Positions 1 through 7,441 of a DNA stretch of 64,000 nt are shown here, piece after piece. The position numbers and the translations under genes are program-made. The stretch's first letter is position 1. Each line of letters opens with the position of its first letter. Source of the DNA: Blautia sp. (lineage in GTDB: Bacteria; Bacillota; Clostridia; Lachnospirales; Lachnospiraceae); the NCBI GenBank assembly GCA_021772055.1, contig JAETNR010000020.1, positions 1 to 64,000 on the forward strand, in the 5' to 3' direction. The notes under the pieces are model-generated. The model was not told where the DNA came from. It saw nothing but the letters and a program-made list of their open reading frames with translations, and did not search any database.

Positions 1-3
1 TAC

Positions 4-186
4 ATGAGATTCAGAGAAGCCGACCGGATGCTAAAGGATGATGGATGGTACGTGTCAGACATAAGCGGCTCACATTACCAATACAAGCACCCAACAAAGC
101 CCGGAAAAGTAAGCGTTCCGAATCATCCCGGTGACATCCCGAAAAGTGTTGTTAAATCCATACGCATTCAGGCGGGGCTGAAATAA
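4..186 (+). CDS. hicA: HicA family type II toxin (mRNA interferase)
   Basis: This 60-residue protein has the double-stranded-RNA-binding-like fold signature of HicA: an N-terminal helix, then GWYVSDISGSHYQYKHP with the catalytic His in GSHYQY, then a basic strand with VPNHPGDIP. HicA toxins cleave mRNA and are neutralised by HicB, whose gene follows 51 bp downstream. The length is normal for the family. The ATG lies three bases from the window edge, so the ribosome binding site and promoter are not visible and a longer start cannot be excluded, although the N-terminus looks complete. Toxin activity is inferred from family. Confidence 0.9.
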   Translation: MRFREADRMLKDDGWYVSDISGSHYQYKHPTKPGKVSVPNHPGDIPKSVVKSIRIQAGLK

Positions 187-237
187 GCCCCTGCCCCTTA
201 CAAATGATATAGATCACACAGAAAGGAGCAATGATTT

Positions 238-666
238 ATGAATTATGTATACCCGGCTGTTTTCTATGAGGAAGAGGGTACAATATCTGTCATTTTCCCC
301 GACTTAGGAAATCTTGCAACTTTTGGGGATAATGTGGCGGACGCTATGCGCATGGCTCAAGATGCCTGCGGTCTGTACCTGTTTACCGCCCTGCGTGACG
401 GCGAAGACCTCCCGGCTCCCAGTGCATTAAGCGAAATCAATCCTGCTGCCATTCTTAAAGATTTTGAAATGGAATCCGCTGCGGATAGTGCCTTTGTCAA
501 TATGGTACTGGTGGATATGACCGAATACGCAAGACAGCACAGCGACAAGGCGGTAAAAAAGACTTTAAGCATCCCCATGTGGCTGAATACTCTTTGCGAG
601 GAAAAAAGCATTAACTTTTCAAAAGTATTGCAGGATGCTTTATTGAAAAAAGTACAATCATTATGA
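238..666 (+). CDS. hicB: HicB family antitoxin
   Basis: This 142-residue protein begins with the HicB RNase-H-like fold (MNYVYPAVFYEEEGTISVIFPDLGN, then a GDNVADAMRMAQDACGLYL helix). It ends with a short helical segment (KKTLSIPMWLNTLCEEKSINFSKVLQDALL) that resembles the DNA-binding or partner-binding tail of HicB antitoxins. It should bind and inactivate the HicA encoded just upstream and probably autorepress the pair. An AAGGAG Shine-Dalgarno precedes the ATG. A Rho-independent terminator about 45 bp after the stop closes the two-gene unit. Confidence 0.9.
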   Translation: MNYVYPAVFYEEEGTISVIFPDLGNLATFGDNVADAMRMAQDACGLYLFTALRDGEDLPAPSALSEINPAAILKDFEMESAADSAFVNMVLVDMTEYARQHSDKAVKKTLSIPMWLNTLCEEKSINFSKVLQDALLKKVQSL

Positions 667-710
667 TTGGCAGCAGTTCCAAAGCAGAATATGCTTTACC
701 TGATAAGAAT

Positions 711-749
711 ACCGCCCCGACACTCGTCAAAGTATAAGGGGCGGTTTTT
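711..749 (+). terminator. Rho-independent terminator of hicAB
   Basis: ACCGCCCC (711-718) pairs with GGGGCGGT (738-745) across a 19-nt loop and is followed by TTTTTC. It lies just after hicB in the right orientation. From here to about 998 nothing gene-like was seen. Confidence 0.85.
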
Positions 750-998
750 CTATCCTATACGCGTTTTAAAAGCCCATTTTCGCCCTTTAATCCCTTACCC
801 TATAATTTTACCCTAAAGCCATTACAATCGAAATTTACCCGATTCATGCCTTGTAGCACTTTTGTCAAAAATATTTCTGCACGGCATATCCATAGTTCTT
901 TATCGCCCATCAACTATATTACTGTATTTTAAAACCGCATTTTGTGCTTTTTTATCTCTAAGCAAAGATTTCCCCGTCATACTCACCAAAATCGAAAA

Positions 999-1487
999 TC
1001 ACCCGTTTTCACGCCGATCATTTACGTTCTTCAAAATATTTCTGCGCATTGTTTCCGCCTTTCTTTGGCGTTGCTCCTCTGAAAGCTCTATTGAGGGATT
1101 TATCCGAATCCACATTACAGGGATATGTGCGCATATACTGACATCCTTATTCTCTGCCACAATCTCACATTCCTCCGGCCGTTCCGCTGCCAGTTTCCTG
1201 ATCCTGGTTATGTAACGCCCCTGTGAGAAAGAAACCGTTGCCCGATCATTATCCTTTACAAATTCAATCGCATTCTCTACATTACTGGTTATGTCCGACA
1301 GCAGGATTTCCCTCACCTCAGCGCCAATAGCTTCCGCAATCCGCTCCATAGCTTCCTCTGAAGCAAAGCCATTATTCACTATCCAGTGCAGTGATTTATT
1401 ACAAAGCCCTGTCCGACTGCAGATTGTTTCTGGTGTCATTTCCTTTGTTTCCATAATCTCTAGAACTCTTTTACCATTTACCCGCAT
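999..1487 (-). CDS. Small helix-turn-helix (XRE-like) regulator
   Basis: This 162-residue protein has an N-terminal helix-turn-helix of the Cro/CI type: VNGKRVLEIMETKEMTPETICSRTGLCNKSLHWIVNNGFASEEAMERIAEAIG (about residues 3-55), followed by the ILLSDI ending common in such regulators. The C-terminal half is charged and helical (ELSEEQRQRKAETMRRNILKNVNDRRENG), with no recognised domain. A GGAGG nine bases before the ATG supports the start. It faces hicAB convergently and has no obvious partner, so its target is unknown. Similar orphan regulators sit on integrated elements of Lachnospiraceae, which suggests an accessory region. Function beyond DNA binding is not claimed. Confidence 0.65.
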   Translation of the reverse strand: MRVNGKRVLEIMETKEMTPETICSRTGLCNKSLHWIVNNGFASEEAMERIAEAIGAEVREILLSDITSNVENAIEFVKDNDRATVSFSQGRYITRIRKLAAERPEECEIVAENKDVSICAHIPVMWIRINPSIELSEEQRQRKAETMRRNILKNVNDRRENG

Positions 1488-1588
1488 ATTCTTCTACCTC
1501 CTATTTCCAAACTCTTGTGCATTACGATTATATAAGCTCAGACCCATTTGGGCTTTACCTCAGGCAGCAGGTGTATATAATGCCTATG

Positions 1589-1610
1589 TATTCGTACTTT
1601 AGTACGAATA
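1589..1610. repeat. 10-bp perfect palindrome (TATTCGTACT-TT-AGTACGAATA)
   Basis: Two 10-base arms separated by TT form a perfect hairpin with no T-tract on either side. It could be the subterminal hairpin of an IS200/IS605-type end or an operator. It sits about 100 bp upstream of the XRE-like gene. Confidence 0.6.
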
Positions 1611-1794
1611 GTGTTCTTTCTCCTGGGCAAGCTTGCTCAAGGACAAACGCCCTTCGCTCGTCCCTTGTGACAATGAATATTTAAGGACTCGGACACTCTT
1701 ACAACATTTTTGTGGTCAGCATTCACCATCTGTGAAGAATGCCTTCCCGTATACGCACACCCATAACCTTTATTAACATTCTATTCAGAGCAAT

Positions 1795-1899
1795 CTACAC
1801 TCCAATACCTCCGAAGCTAAAGGACGTCCCAAAGCGTACGCCCTTGCAGGTATCTCCAGGATACCTCTGTTCTACCAAATCAACAGCATTGCTTCTACC
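1795..1899 (-). pseudogene. Possible 3' remnant of an IS200/IS605-family TnpB gene
   Basis: Reading the minus strand, an open frame of 34 codons ends in TAG and encodes ...AVDLVEQRYPGDTCKG... and FGTSFSFGGIGV. Its low-complexity Gly/Ser/Phe ending resembles the variable tails of TnpB (OrfB) proteins. An in-frame stop lies directly upstream and no TnpB catalytic or zinc-finger motif is readable. If real, it is a heavily decayed remnant whose right end would be near the palindrome at 1589-1610. The assignment rests on memory of similar tails, so confidence is low. Confidence 0.25.
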
Positions 1900-2184
1900 C
1901 TAATAGGAAATGACTCACAACATTTGGGTTATGAGCCGTAATAAATAAATGTCCTTCACTAAAACCTATCCCCTCATTCGCCCCAAAGGGAGAAAACCTT
2001 TTTCGTCAGAGCAACGATACCTTTGATTCGTCGTTTTGAAGCGTTGCATATATGTCCTGCTGCCTTTAATCCCCCCCTTATTCTCTATATCTTCTCGGAA
2101 TTTTGAGCCTTGATTTTCCAAGGCTTTTTCTTTGTCCATTTCAAAAATCCCCCCAGTTTTTTACATCTTTTTTTGGTACTTGGC

Positions 2185-2213
2185 TTGCATTTCTCCCCAT
2201 ACTATGCTATACT
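2185..2213 (+). promoter_or_regulatory. sigma-A promoter of queT
   Basis: TTGCAT (2185-2190), a 17-bp spacer and TATACT (2208-2213). Transcription would start near 2220, exactly where the structured leader begins. Confidence 0.75.
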
Positions 2214-2220
2214 CTCAATC

Positions 2221-2310
2221 GTTGCAAAGCCCATCAAAACCAAGGTCTATAGGGCTTTCCGGCGGTCACCGCCGTTAAATGTGCCGAGTGTTCGAGACCT
2301 TCCACTCGTA
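2221..2310 (+). promoter_or_regulatory. Predicted preQ1 riboswitch (preQ1-III-like organisation)
   Basis: The queT leader folds into three helices. P1 is AAAGCCC (2226-2232) with GGGCTTT (2252-2258). A GC hairpin is CGGCGG/CCGCCG (2260-2274). A third is CGAGTG/CACTCG (2285-2308). The loop of P1 carries AAGGTCT (2242-2248), a perfect 7-base complement of AGACCTT (2295-2301) in the loop of the third hairpin, so a pseudoknot or kissing interaction is likely. The downstream gene encodes a QueT-type queuosine-precursor transporter, the classic target of preQ1-II and preQ1-III riboswitches. Class assignment is inference. The Shine-Dalgarno AAAGGAGA (2321-2328) lies beyond the aptamer. Confidence 0.75.
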
Positions 2311-2336
2311 AAACAAAACTAAAGGAGAATTGAATC

Positions 2337-2819
2337 ATGAAAAACAAAAACACTCTGTTTCTCGTGCAGGCTGCTGCTATCGGGGCTATCTATGTGGTTC
2401 TGACGGTACTGTTTGCGCCTCTTGGATTTGGGGAAGTGCAGGTGCGCTTTTCGGAAGCGCTGACGATGCTGCCGTATTTTACGCCTGCTGCTATTCCCGG
2501 ATTGTTTGTAGGTTGTCTGATCGCCAATTTTCTTGGCGGAGCCCTTCCTGTGGACATTTTATTCGGAAGCATCGCAACACTGATTGGTGCAGTGTTTACT
2601 TACCGGCTTCGAAGCTGCAAATGGCTGGCTCCCCTGCCTCCTATTGCTGCCAACACCATCATTGTCCCCTTTGTACTGTATTATGGATATGGAGTTAATC
2701 TTCCCATTCCCCTCATGATGCTGACTGTGGGAATCGGTGAGATTCTTTCCTGCGGCGTTCTGGGTATGATACTGCTTACAGGACTTTCCAGATACCCAAA
2801 ACACTTTTTCACGGAGTGA
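2337..2819 (+). CDS. queT: QueT-family queuosine precursor (preQ1) transporter
   Basis: This 160-residue integral membrane protein matches the QueT (COG4708) family in length and motifs: an N-terminal AAAIGAIYVVLTVLFAPLGFGEVQVRFSEAL, then PYFTPAAIPGLFVGCLIANFLGG and a C-terminal GIGEILSCGVLGMILL segment. About five hydrophobic helices are visible. QueT proteins are the substrate-binding (S) component for uptake of queuosine precursors such as preQ1, working with an energy-coupling module encoded elsewhere. The ATG follows AAAGGAGA by eight bases. The leader is a predicted preQ1 riboswitch, so expression should fall when preQ1 is plentiful. The gene is monocistronic and ends at a bidirectional hairpin. 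The overlapping ORF 2330-2698 is a frame shadow. Confidence 0.92.
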   Translation: MKNKNTLFLVQAAAIGAIYVVLTVLFAPLGFGEVQVRFSEALTMLPYFTPAAIPGLFVGCLIANFLGGALPVDILFGSIATLIGAVFTYRLRSCKWLAPLPPIAANTIIVPFVLYYGYGVNLPIPLMMLTVGIGEILSCGVLGMILLTGLSRYPKHFFTE

Positions 2820-2831
2820 AAGCTTAAAGCA

Positions 2832-2894
2832 TATAGCTGCTGATTCCCCGGGGCCTGTTAAGGATGCAGGACCCGGGAAAAATCAGCAGCTATA
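2832..2894. terminator. Bidirectional terminator between queT and sigF
   Basis: TATAGCTGCTGATT (2832-2845) is a perfect inverted match to AATCAGCAGCTATA (2881-2894), with an inner CCCGGG/CCCGGG pair. The sigF stop codon (2890-2892, minus) lies inside the right arm. Confidence 0.75.
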
Positions 2895-3603
2895 ATTTCT
2901 TCCGCATCTGCGCAAGGATCCGCTTCTCAAGCCTGGAAACCTGTACCTGTGAGATTCCCAATTCACCGGCAATCTCTGTCTGCGTCATGTCCTGGAAAAA
3001 CCGCATATAAATCAGTTTCCGCTCCATAGGATCCAGGGTTCTCAAAACCTCCTCCAGAAAAATATGATCTATCAGCTTTTCCTGCTGGTTTTCTTTTTCG
3101 GGAAGCTTATCCATCAGGGAAATCTCCGTTCCTTCTCCCTGATAGATTGTTTTATGCAGGGATTCCACCTCCACTCTGGATTCCATCGTCAGGATCAGTT
3201 CTTCCATAGGCATATCCATTTCTCCGGCAAGTTCCGGAAGAGTAGGTTCTCTTCCCAATCGTCCTTCCATTTCCTCCCGAAGCTTAAACACTTTGTACTG
3301 GCTTTCCTTTAAAGAACGGCTGACCTTCAAAATCCCGTCGTCCCTGAGAAACCTTTTGATTTCTCCTGCAATCATCGGAACCGCATAAGTGGAAAATTTT
3401 ACATCATAGGAAAGGTCAAACTTATCCACAGCCTTTAAAAGGCCGATGCTCCCGATCTGGATCAGATCCTCCATTTCCGCACCCCTGCCTGTAAAACGCC
3501 TGGCCACGCTGTAAACCAGCCCTATGTTTTCTTCAAACAATGTATCTCTTGCCTCTTTATCCCCCTGGTGTGCACGCCCGATCAGGGCAAGAGTATCCTC
3601 CAT
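2890..3603 (-). CDS. sigF: RNA polymerase sigma-F factor (forespore)
   Basis: This 237-residue sigma-70 family protein is the third gene of the spoIIA operon. Region 2 is clear (NIGLVYSVARRFTGRGAEMEDLIQIGSIGLLKAVDKFD, then FSTYAVPMIAGEIKRFLRDDG). Region 3 follows (LKESQYKVFKLREEMEGRLGREPTLPELAGEM), and region 4 is a helix-turn-helix (MTQTEIAGELGISQVQVSRLEKRIL). Sigma-F directs early forespore transcription and is held inactive by SpoIIAB until SpoIIAA is dephosphorylated. It starts 2 bp after the spoIIAB stop. Its order with spoIIAA and spoIIAB separates it from sigma-G, which it resembles. The operon ends here, with no spoVA genes following. Confidence 0.95.
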   Translation of the reverse strand: MEDTLALIGRAHQGDKEARDTLFEENIGLVYSVARRFTGRGAEMEDLIQIGSIGLLKAVDKFDLSYDVKFSTYAVPMIAGEIKRFLRDDGILKVSRSLKESQYKVFKLREEMEGRLGREPTLPELAGEMDMPMEELILTMESRVEVESLHKTIYQGEGTEISLMDKLPEKENQQEKLIDHIFLEEVLRTLDPMERKLIYMRFFQDMTQTEIAGELGISQVQVSRLEKRILAQMRKKL

Positions 3604-3605
3604 CC

Positions 3606-4031
3606 TTACCTCCTGATAACTTTCTTCATGTGCACAGTGGTTCCCTTTCCCACCTGGGATTCCACGGAAATTTCATCCATAAACGCTTCCATAAAGGTAA
3701 AGCCCATGCCGGAACGGTCCTTTTCCGGCTTTGTGGTGTACATGGGTTCCATGGCTTTTTCCACATCTGAGATCCCTACCCCTTCATCCTTCACGTCTAT
3801 CAGAAGTTCTCTTCCTTTCAGGCTGCAGGAAAGCCAAATCTTATGTACCTTTCCCTCATAGCCATGAATAATGCAGTTGGTCACAGCTTCTGAAACTGCT
3901 GTTTTAATATCTGCCACTTCCTCCAGCGTAGGATTCAGCTGCGTACAAAATGCAGCCACTGTTACCCTTGCAAGCCCCTCATTCACAGGCCTGCTGTCAA
4001 AAACGATCGTCATTTCATTGGTATTTTCCAT
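3606..4031 (-). CDS. spoIIAB: Anti-sigma-F factor SpoIIAB (serine kinase)
   Basis: This 141-residue protein has the GHKL ATPase fold of SpoIIAB: an N-box helix (DIKTAVSEAVTNCIIHGYEG), a G1 box (DEGVGI) and a G2-like box (DRSGMGFTFMEAFMD). It binds and inhibits sigma-F and phosphorylates SpoIIAA with ATP, acting in predivisional cell and forespore. The length is normal for the family. It lies between spoIIAA (14 bp upstream) and sigF (2 bp downstream), which is the usual operon order. Confidence 0.95.
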   Translation of the reverse strand: MENTNEMTIVFDSRPVNEGLARVTVAAFCTQLNPTLEEVADIKTAVSEAVTNCIIHGYEGKVHKIWLSCSLKGRELLIDVKDEGVGISDVEKAMEPMYTTKPEKDRSGMGFTFMEAFMDEISVESQVGKGTTVHMKKVIRR

Positions 4032-4045
4032 AATAAGCTCCCTTC

Positions 4046-4384
4046 CTATTCTCCAATATTTTCGCAGGCTGCTTCCTGTCTCTGAATCTCCATATACCGG
4101 TGTACTCCGGATAACCGCAGCAATTTCTCAATATGGCTGTTTACCTGAATTGCCCTTATACAGCCGCTTCGCATCCCAAGAGCCCGGTATCTCCCCATGA
4201 TCAGACCGATTCCTGAGCTATCCATAAATCCTGTCTTTTCAAAATCAAATACAATCGTTTTAATATAGGTCTTTTCCATAATTCTGTCTGATTCCTTACG
4301 GATCATATCCGATACCGGATGATCCACTTCCGCAGGAAGCGTAATCGTCAGGCAGGCACCTTCTGTTTCAAACAACGGATTCAT
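4046..4384 (-). CDS. spoIIAA: Anti-sigma-F factor antagonist SpoIIAA
   Basis: This 112-residue STAS-domain protein carries the phosphorylatable serine in FMDSSGIGLIMGRYR (about residues 52-66). Unphosphorylated SpoIIAA takes SpoIIAB away from sigma-F; phosphorylation by SpoIIAB blocks this, and SpoIIE (not in the window) reverses it. It is the first gene of the operon. An AT-rich 120-bp region lies upstream. A GGGGAG site precedes the ATG. Confidence 0.95.
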   Translation of the reverse strand: MNPLFETEGACLTITLPAEVDHPVSDMIRKESDRIMEKTYIKTIVFDFEKTGFMDSSGIGLIMGRYRALGMRSGCIRAIQVNSHIEKLLRLSGVHRYMEIQRQEAACENIGE

Positions 4385-4510
4385 AAATCTTCTCCCCTCA
4401 TCTCACATTCCGGCAGCAGTTCAGCAGATTCTGAACTATTACACATTTTTTCCATTTTCTGTCAGTTTATGCATATTTTTTTCCTATTTCCCGTTTTTTT
4501 GTCTCAAAAG

Positions 4511-4544
4511 AAGAAAAAAAGGAGATGTGCTTATGCACATCCCC
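4511..4544 (-). terminator. Rho-independent terminator of the TPR-protein gene
   Basis: On the minus strand GGGGATGTGC-ATAA-GCACATCTCC is followed by TTTTTTTCTTC. It lies 49 bp after the stop of the 433-residue gene and insulates it from spoIIA. Confidence 0.85.
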
Positions 4545-4592
4545 TTCCACGAGGTTTCTCACCAAACTGTTCCTTACTTTGTATCCGCCGGA

Positions 4593-5894
4593 TTAATAAT
4601 CCTCATCGCCATAATCTCCCTCGCCATCAGATCCGTCCTCATAACCGCCGGATCCGTCCTCATAGCCATCAGAGCTGTCCTCCGAAGAGCTGTCGTCCCC
4701 GGAGCTTCCATCCTCCGCTCCGTCGCCGGAGTCCTCTGATTTTTCGCTTGAAATCCCCCTTACTCCGGTGGTATTGCAGACATACTCATACATCGAGCGC
4801 ATACTGTCCGTAAGCATATCCTCACGCACATTCTGTATAGACAAAGCCGCACTGTCATATTCCTCCTGAAGGAGATATGCGTAGGCAGTCAAAAGCGCCT
4901 CATAGCTGGTGCTCTTATTCCGCTCCTGTTCGATCTGCTTTGCCGCCGCCTCTGCGGTGCTGTCGGATTCCTCCGCTTTTCCCTTCGCCCTCGTCAGCTC
5001 CGCTCCCTGGCTTGCAAGGGACTCACTATACTTCACGATCTGCTGGTTTGCCTCTCTATAAATGTTCTGGCGGATAGCCGGCATCACCAAAAGCCAGAAC
5101 GCAGCCGCTCCGGCAGCAAAACCTGCCACCAGGGTGAAAAACAGAGGAATTCTGGAACGCTCTTTATAGGTTTTGGACTGCACCACAAATTCCATGCTTC
5201 CAATTTCCTCATCGCTCTCCTCGGAATCCGTCCGGAAAAATCCCTTTTTCTCCTGTTCCAGCCGGGTCGTCACGCCGGTCTGCTCATCCACCTCCCGCAA
5301 AAAACGCAGGGTGGTCGTGTTGGTTTTGTCAATGCGGATGGCCTTTTTTAAGGTTCTCCTGGCTTTGCTCCATTCTTCGTCCTTGATCTGGATAAGGGCA
5401 AGCAGGTGATAGCCCTTGATCAGCTTGGAGTTCTGGGAAAGAATCTTTTTCAGCTGGATCGCCGCCATATCCTCATGCCCTTCCCTGCACAAAAGCAGGG
5501 CGTAGTTATATTTACGTATTGTTTCATTGATTGCTTCCAGCTTATTGGGATTCGCCTGAAGCTTTCCGATATATTCCGAAGCAGGGTTTCTGGAAGACTG
5601 CAGGTTTTTGCTGATGACCCACTCACTCAATGCGGCCACTACCTCCCCTGTCTCAAAGTACACAAGCCCCAGCAGATTTCTGGCGGGAATATTCAGCTTG
5701 TTGTATGCCAGGCTCTGCTTCAGGCAGGTAATCGCACCTGAAAGATCACGTATACTGGCTTTTTCCAGTCCCTGGTTATAATAGTATTTGGAAATAAAGT
5801 CCACCTTTTTCTGAATCAGCACATTACATCCGCAGTGAGGACAGTAATCCAGATCCATGTCTGTCAGGAACGCGCCGCAGTTCATACAATTCAT
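4593..5894 (-). CDS. Zinc-ribbon, TPR-repeat, single-pass membrane protein
   Basis: This 433-residue protein begins with a zinc ribbon (CMNCGAFL...DYCPHCGCN, residues 3-24). Tetratricopeptide-type helices follow (about 35-215), including GAITCLKQSLAYNKLNIPARNLLGLVYFETG and GYHLLALIQIKDEEWSKARRTLKKAIRIDKT. A single membrane helix (IPLFFTLVAGFAAGAAAFWLLVM, about 250-272) leads to a coiled coil (about 280-330). The C-terminal 50 residues are an extreme acidic Ser/Gly/Asp/Glu tail. The topology is probably cytoplasmic N-terminus with an exported coiled coil and tail. Similar proteins follow folC in Lachnospiraceae but have no assigned role. It starts 12 bp after the 50-residue ORF, suggesting an operon with folC. 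Confidence 0.75.
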   Translation of the reverse strand: MNCMNCGAFLTDMDLDYCPHCGCNVLIQKKVDFISKYYYNQGLEKASIRDLSGAITCLKQSLAYNKLNIPARNLLGLVYFETGEVVAALSEWVISKNLQSSRNPASEYIGKLQANPNKLEAINETIRKYNYALLLCREGHEDMAAIQLKKILSQNSKLIKGYHLLALIQIKDEEWSKARRTLKKAIRIDKTNTTTLRFLREVDEQTGVTTRLEQEKKGFFRTDSEESDEEIGSMEFVVQSKTYKERSRIPLFFTLVAGFAAGAAAFWLLVMPAIRQNIYREANQQIVKYSESLASQGAELTRAKGKAEESDSTAEAAAKQIEQERNKSTSYEALLTAYAYLLQEEYDSAALSIQNVREDMLTDSMRSMYEYVCNTTGVRGISSEKSEDSGDGAEDGSSGDDSSSEDSSDGYEDGSGGYEDGSDGEGDYGDEDY

Positions 5895-5906
5895 TCGTAT
5901 TTCTCC

Positions 5907-6059
5907 TTATCTTGCACGCTTGCCGCCCTTGACCTCCCGCAGAAGTTCCTGCAGTACATCCAGGATATCCGTAAACTCCTTATCATAAATCGCACCTTCC
6001 GCATCTGTCACATCCAGGCAGGGCTCAAATTTCTTCAGTTCCTCTTCATAATCGATCAT
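5907..6059 (-). CDS. 50-residue conserved-looking small protein coupled to folC
   Basis: This ORF is too short for the supplied track. It reads MIDYEEELKKFEPCLDVTDA... and ends LLREVKGGKRAR. It is acidic and amphipathic with a basic C-terminal tail and has no recognised domain. Its ATG overlaps the folC stop in an ATGA arrangement (6056-6059), the usual sign of translational coupling, and the following TPR gene begins 12 bp after its stop. Coding looks genuine because it fills the gap between two operon genes exactly. Function is unknown; a partner of the TPR membrane protein is only a guess. Confidence 0.7.
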   Translation of the reverse strand: MIDYEEELKKFEPCLDVTDAEGAIYDKEFTDILDVLQELLREVKGGKRAR

Positions 6060-7360
6060 ATTGTATCCTTTCTCTTATTGATGGCACTCTTAATTTCCCC
6101 CACAAGATAAAGGGAGCCTACACAGAACAGAAGCCCGTCCTCTCCCCGAATTCCAAGCGCCCGCCCGAAGGCCTCAGGAACCTTCCCGAAAGCCTGAACT
6201 TCCTTATAGCCTTCCTTCCGGAAAATATCAGCCAGCGTCTCTGCCGGAACCATACGGTATCCTCCCACCTCTGTCACTACCACATTCCGAAAATGAATCT
6301 GTTCACAGATGGTATGGATCATATCCGGATAGTCCTTATCATCCACAGCCGAAAACAGCAGAGTCAGAGGATATTCCTCCTGAAAGTGAACAGCCGTCTC
6401 CACAAATTTGGCAATCCCGTCTTCATTGTGGGCTCCGTCTACGATCACGCCAGGCAGAACCGTTTCCATGCGTCCCTGCCAGCGGGTATTCTGCATTCCC
6501 CTGCAAATAGTCTCCAATGGTGCGGGAATCTCCTTTTTCAAAACTTCCATTGTGATAAGGGCAAGTGCACCGTTCATTACCTGATATCTGGCTACAAAAG
6601 GAATCTTGAATACTGTATTTCCATAATACTCATTCTTCAGGGAAAAATCAATGCCTCCCCGGGTAATTTGAAGGATTTCCGTATCTTCCCTCTTCACTTC
6701 ATAAGCCGGGCTTCCAAGCTCCTCTGCTTTTGCCCGAATCACCTCTGCCGCTCTTCTGTCATTTCCGTCGTAGATCACCGGAACTCCCGGAACAATGATT
6801 CCTGCTTTTTCTCCTGCAATTTTCTCAATCGTATCTCCCAGATACTGCATATGGTCAAAACTGATGGATGCGATCACACAGGCTGCCGGATTTTCCACAG
6901 CCGTAGTTGCATCCAGCTTTCCTCCAAGTCCTGTTTCCAAAGTCACATAATCCACCCCTGCATCTGCGAAGATCACCATTCCCATCAAAAACAGCATCTC
7001 AAAATACGTTGGATGATAGCTTCCCTCAGCCACAAGCTCTTCGGAAAGCTTCTTCACTTTCAGGAATGCCTTAAGAAAAGTGTCATTATCAATATTTACC
7101 TCATTGATCTGAAATCTTTCGTTGATCTCCACAAGATGGGGAGAGGTAAAGAGTCCGCAGGAATACCCTGCCTCCCGGAGAATGGATGTTAAAAAGGCAC
7201 AGGTACTTCCTTTGCCATTGGTTCCTGCCACATGAATGACGCGGAATTTCTCCTGAGGATTTCCAAGTCTGCGTAAGCATTCCTTTGTATGCTCCAGTTT
7301 GTTCTTGGTTGTAAACTTTGGAGTCTCTTCAATATAAGCAACTGCTTCTTCGTAATTCAT
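6056..7360 (-). CDS. folC: Folylpolyglutamate synthase / dihydrofolate synthase
   Basis: This 434-residue Mur-ligase family enzyme adds glutamate to dihydropteroate or tetrahydrofolate with ATP. The N-terminal ATPase domain has the P-loop HVAGTNGKGSTCAFL (about residues 44-58), then LFTSPHLVEINERFQIN and LETGLGGKLDATTAVENP, all typical FolC motifs. The central SFDHMQYLGDTIEKIAGEKAGI is the Mur-ligase metal/ATP region, and the C-terminal domain begins at RWQGRMETVLPGVIVDGAHNEDG. The length is normal. A sigma-A promoter lies 80-110 bp upstream, and the stop overlaps the next small ORF. Confidence 0.95.
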   Translation of the reverse strand: MNYEEAVAYIEETPKFTTKNKLEHTKECLRRLGNPQEKFRVIHVAGTNGKGSTCAFLTSILREAGYSCGLFTSPHLVEINERFQINEVNIDNDTFLKAFLKVKKLSEELVAEGSYHPTYFEMLFLMGMVIFADAGVDYVTLETGLGGKLDATTAVENPAACVIASISFDHMQYLGDTIEKIAGEKAGIIVPGVPVIYDGNDRRAAEVIRAKAEELGSPAYEVKREDTEILQITRGGIDFSLKNEYYGNTVFKIPFVARYQVMNGALALITMEVLKKEIPAPLETICRGMQNTRWQGRMETVLPGVIVDGAHNEDGIAKFVETAVHFQEEYPLTLLFSAVDDKDYPDMIHTICEQIHFRNVVVTEVGGYRMVPAETLADIFRKEGYKEVQAFGKVPEAFGRALGIRGEDGLLFCVGSLYLVGEIKSAINKRKDTI

Positions 7361-7441
7361 AAAAAATTCACCACTTTATCTAATGTATTCGCAACAGCTC
7401 CCGGGAAGATTTCCTCCCCGGATAAAAACCATTACGATATC

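Larger units (their letters stand above)
1488..2180. other. Gene-poor accessory interval with palindromes and decayed coding sequence
   Basis: About 0.7 kb without an intact gene. It holds a 10-bp perfect palindrome at 1589-1610, a GC-rich hairpin-forming stretch around 1623-1675 (GGGCAAGCTTGCTC and a GGAC...GTCC stem), and a short open frame on the minus strand that may be the tail of a TnpB-type protein (separate entry). From about 1900 to 2160 no structure could be assigned. The three short ORFs of the track here (862-1215, 1291-1602, 2110-2322) have no recognisable product. Confidence 0.5.

Noticed and set aside
2330-2698. 122-codon plus-strand ORF overlapping queT
   Set aside because: Frame shadow: the queT frame has membrane helices, family motifs and a good Shine-Dalgarno spacing.
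4440-4500. sigma-H promoter for spoIIA (ATAGGAAAA ... ACAGAAA on the minus strand)
   Set aside because: The upstream box fits, but the downstream box lacks the final T and the spacing is about 16 instead of 11-12 bp, so it was not listed as a feature.
6293-7192. 299-codon plus-strand ORF
   Set aside because: It is antisense to folC, which has complete Mur-ligase motifs.
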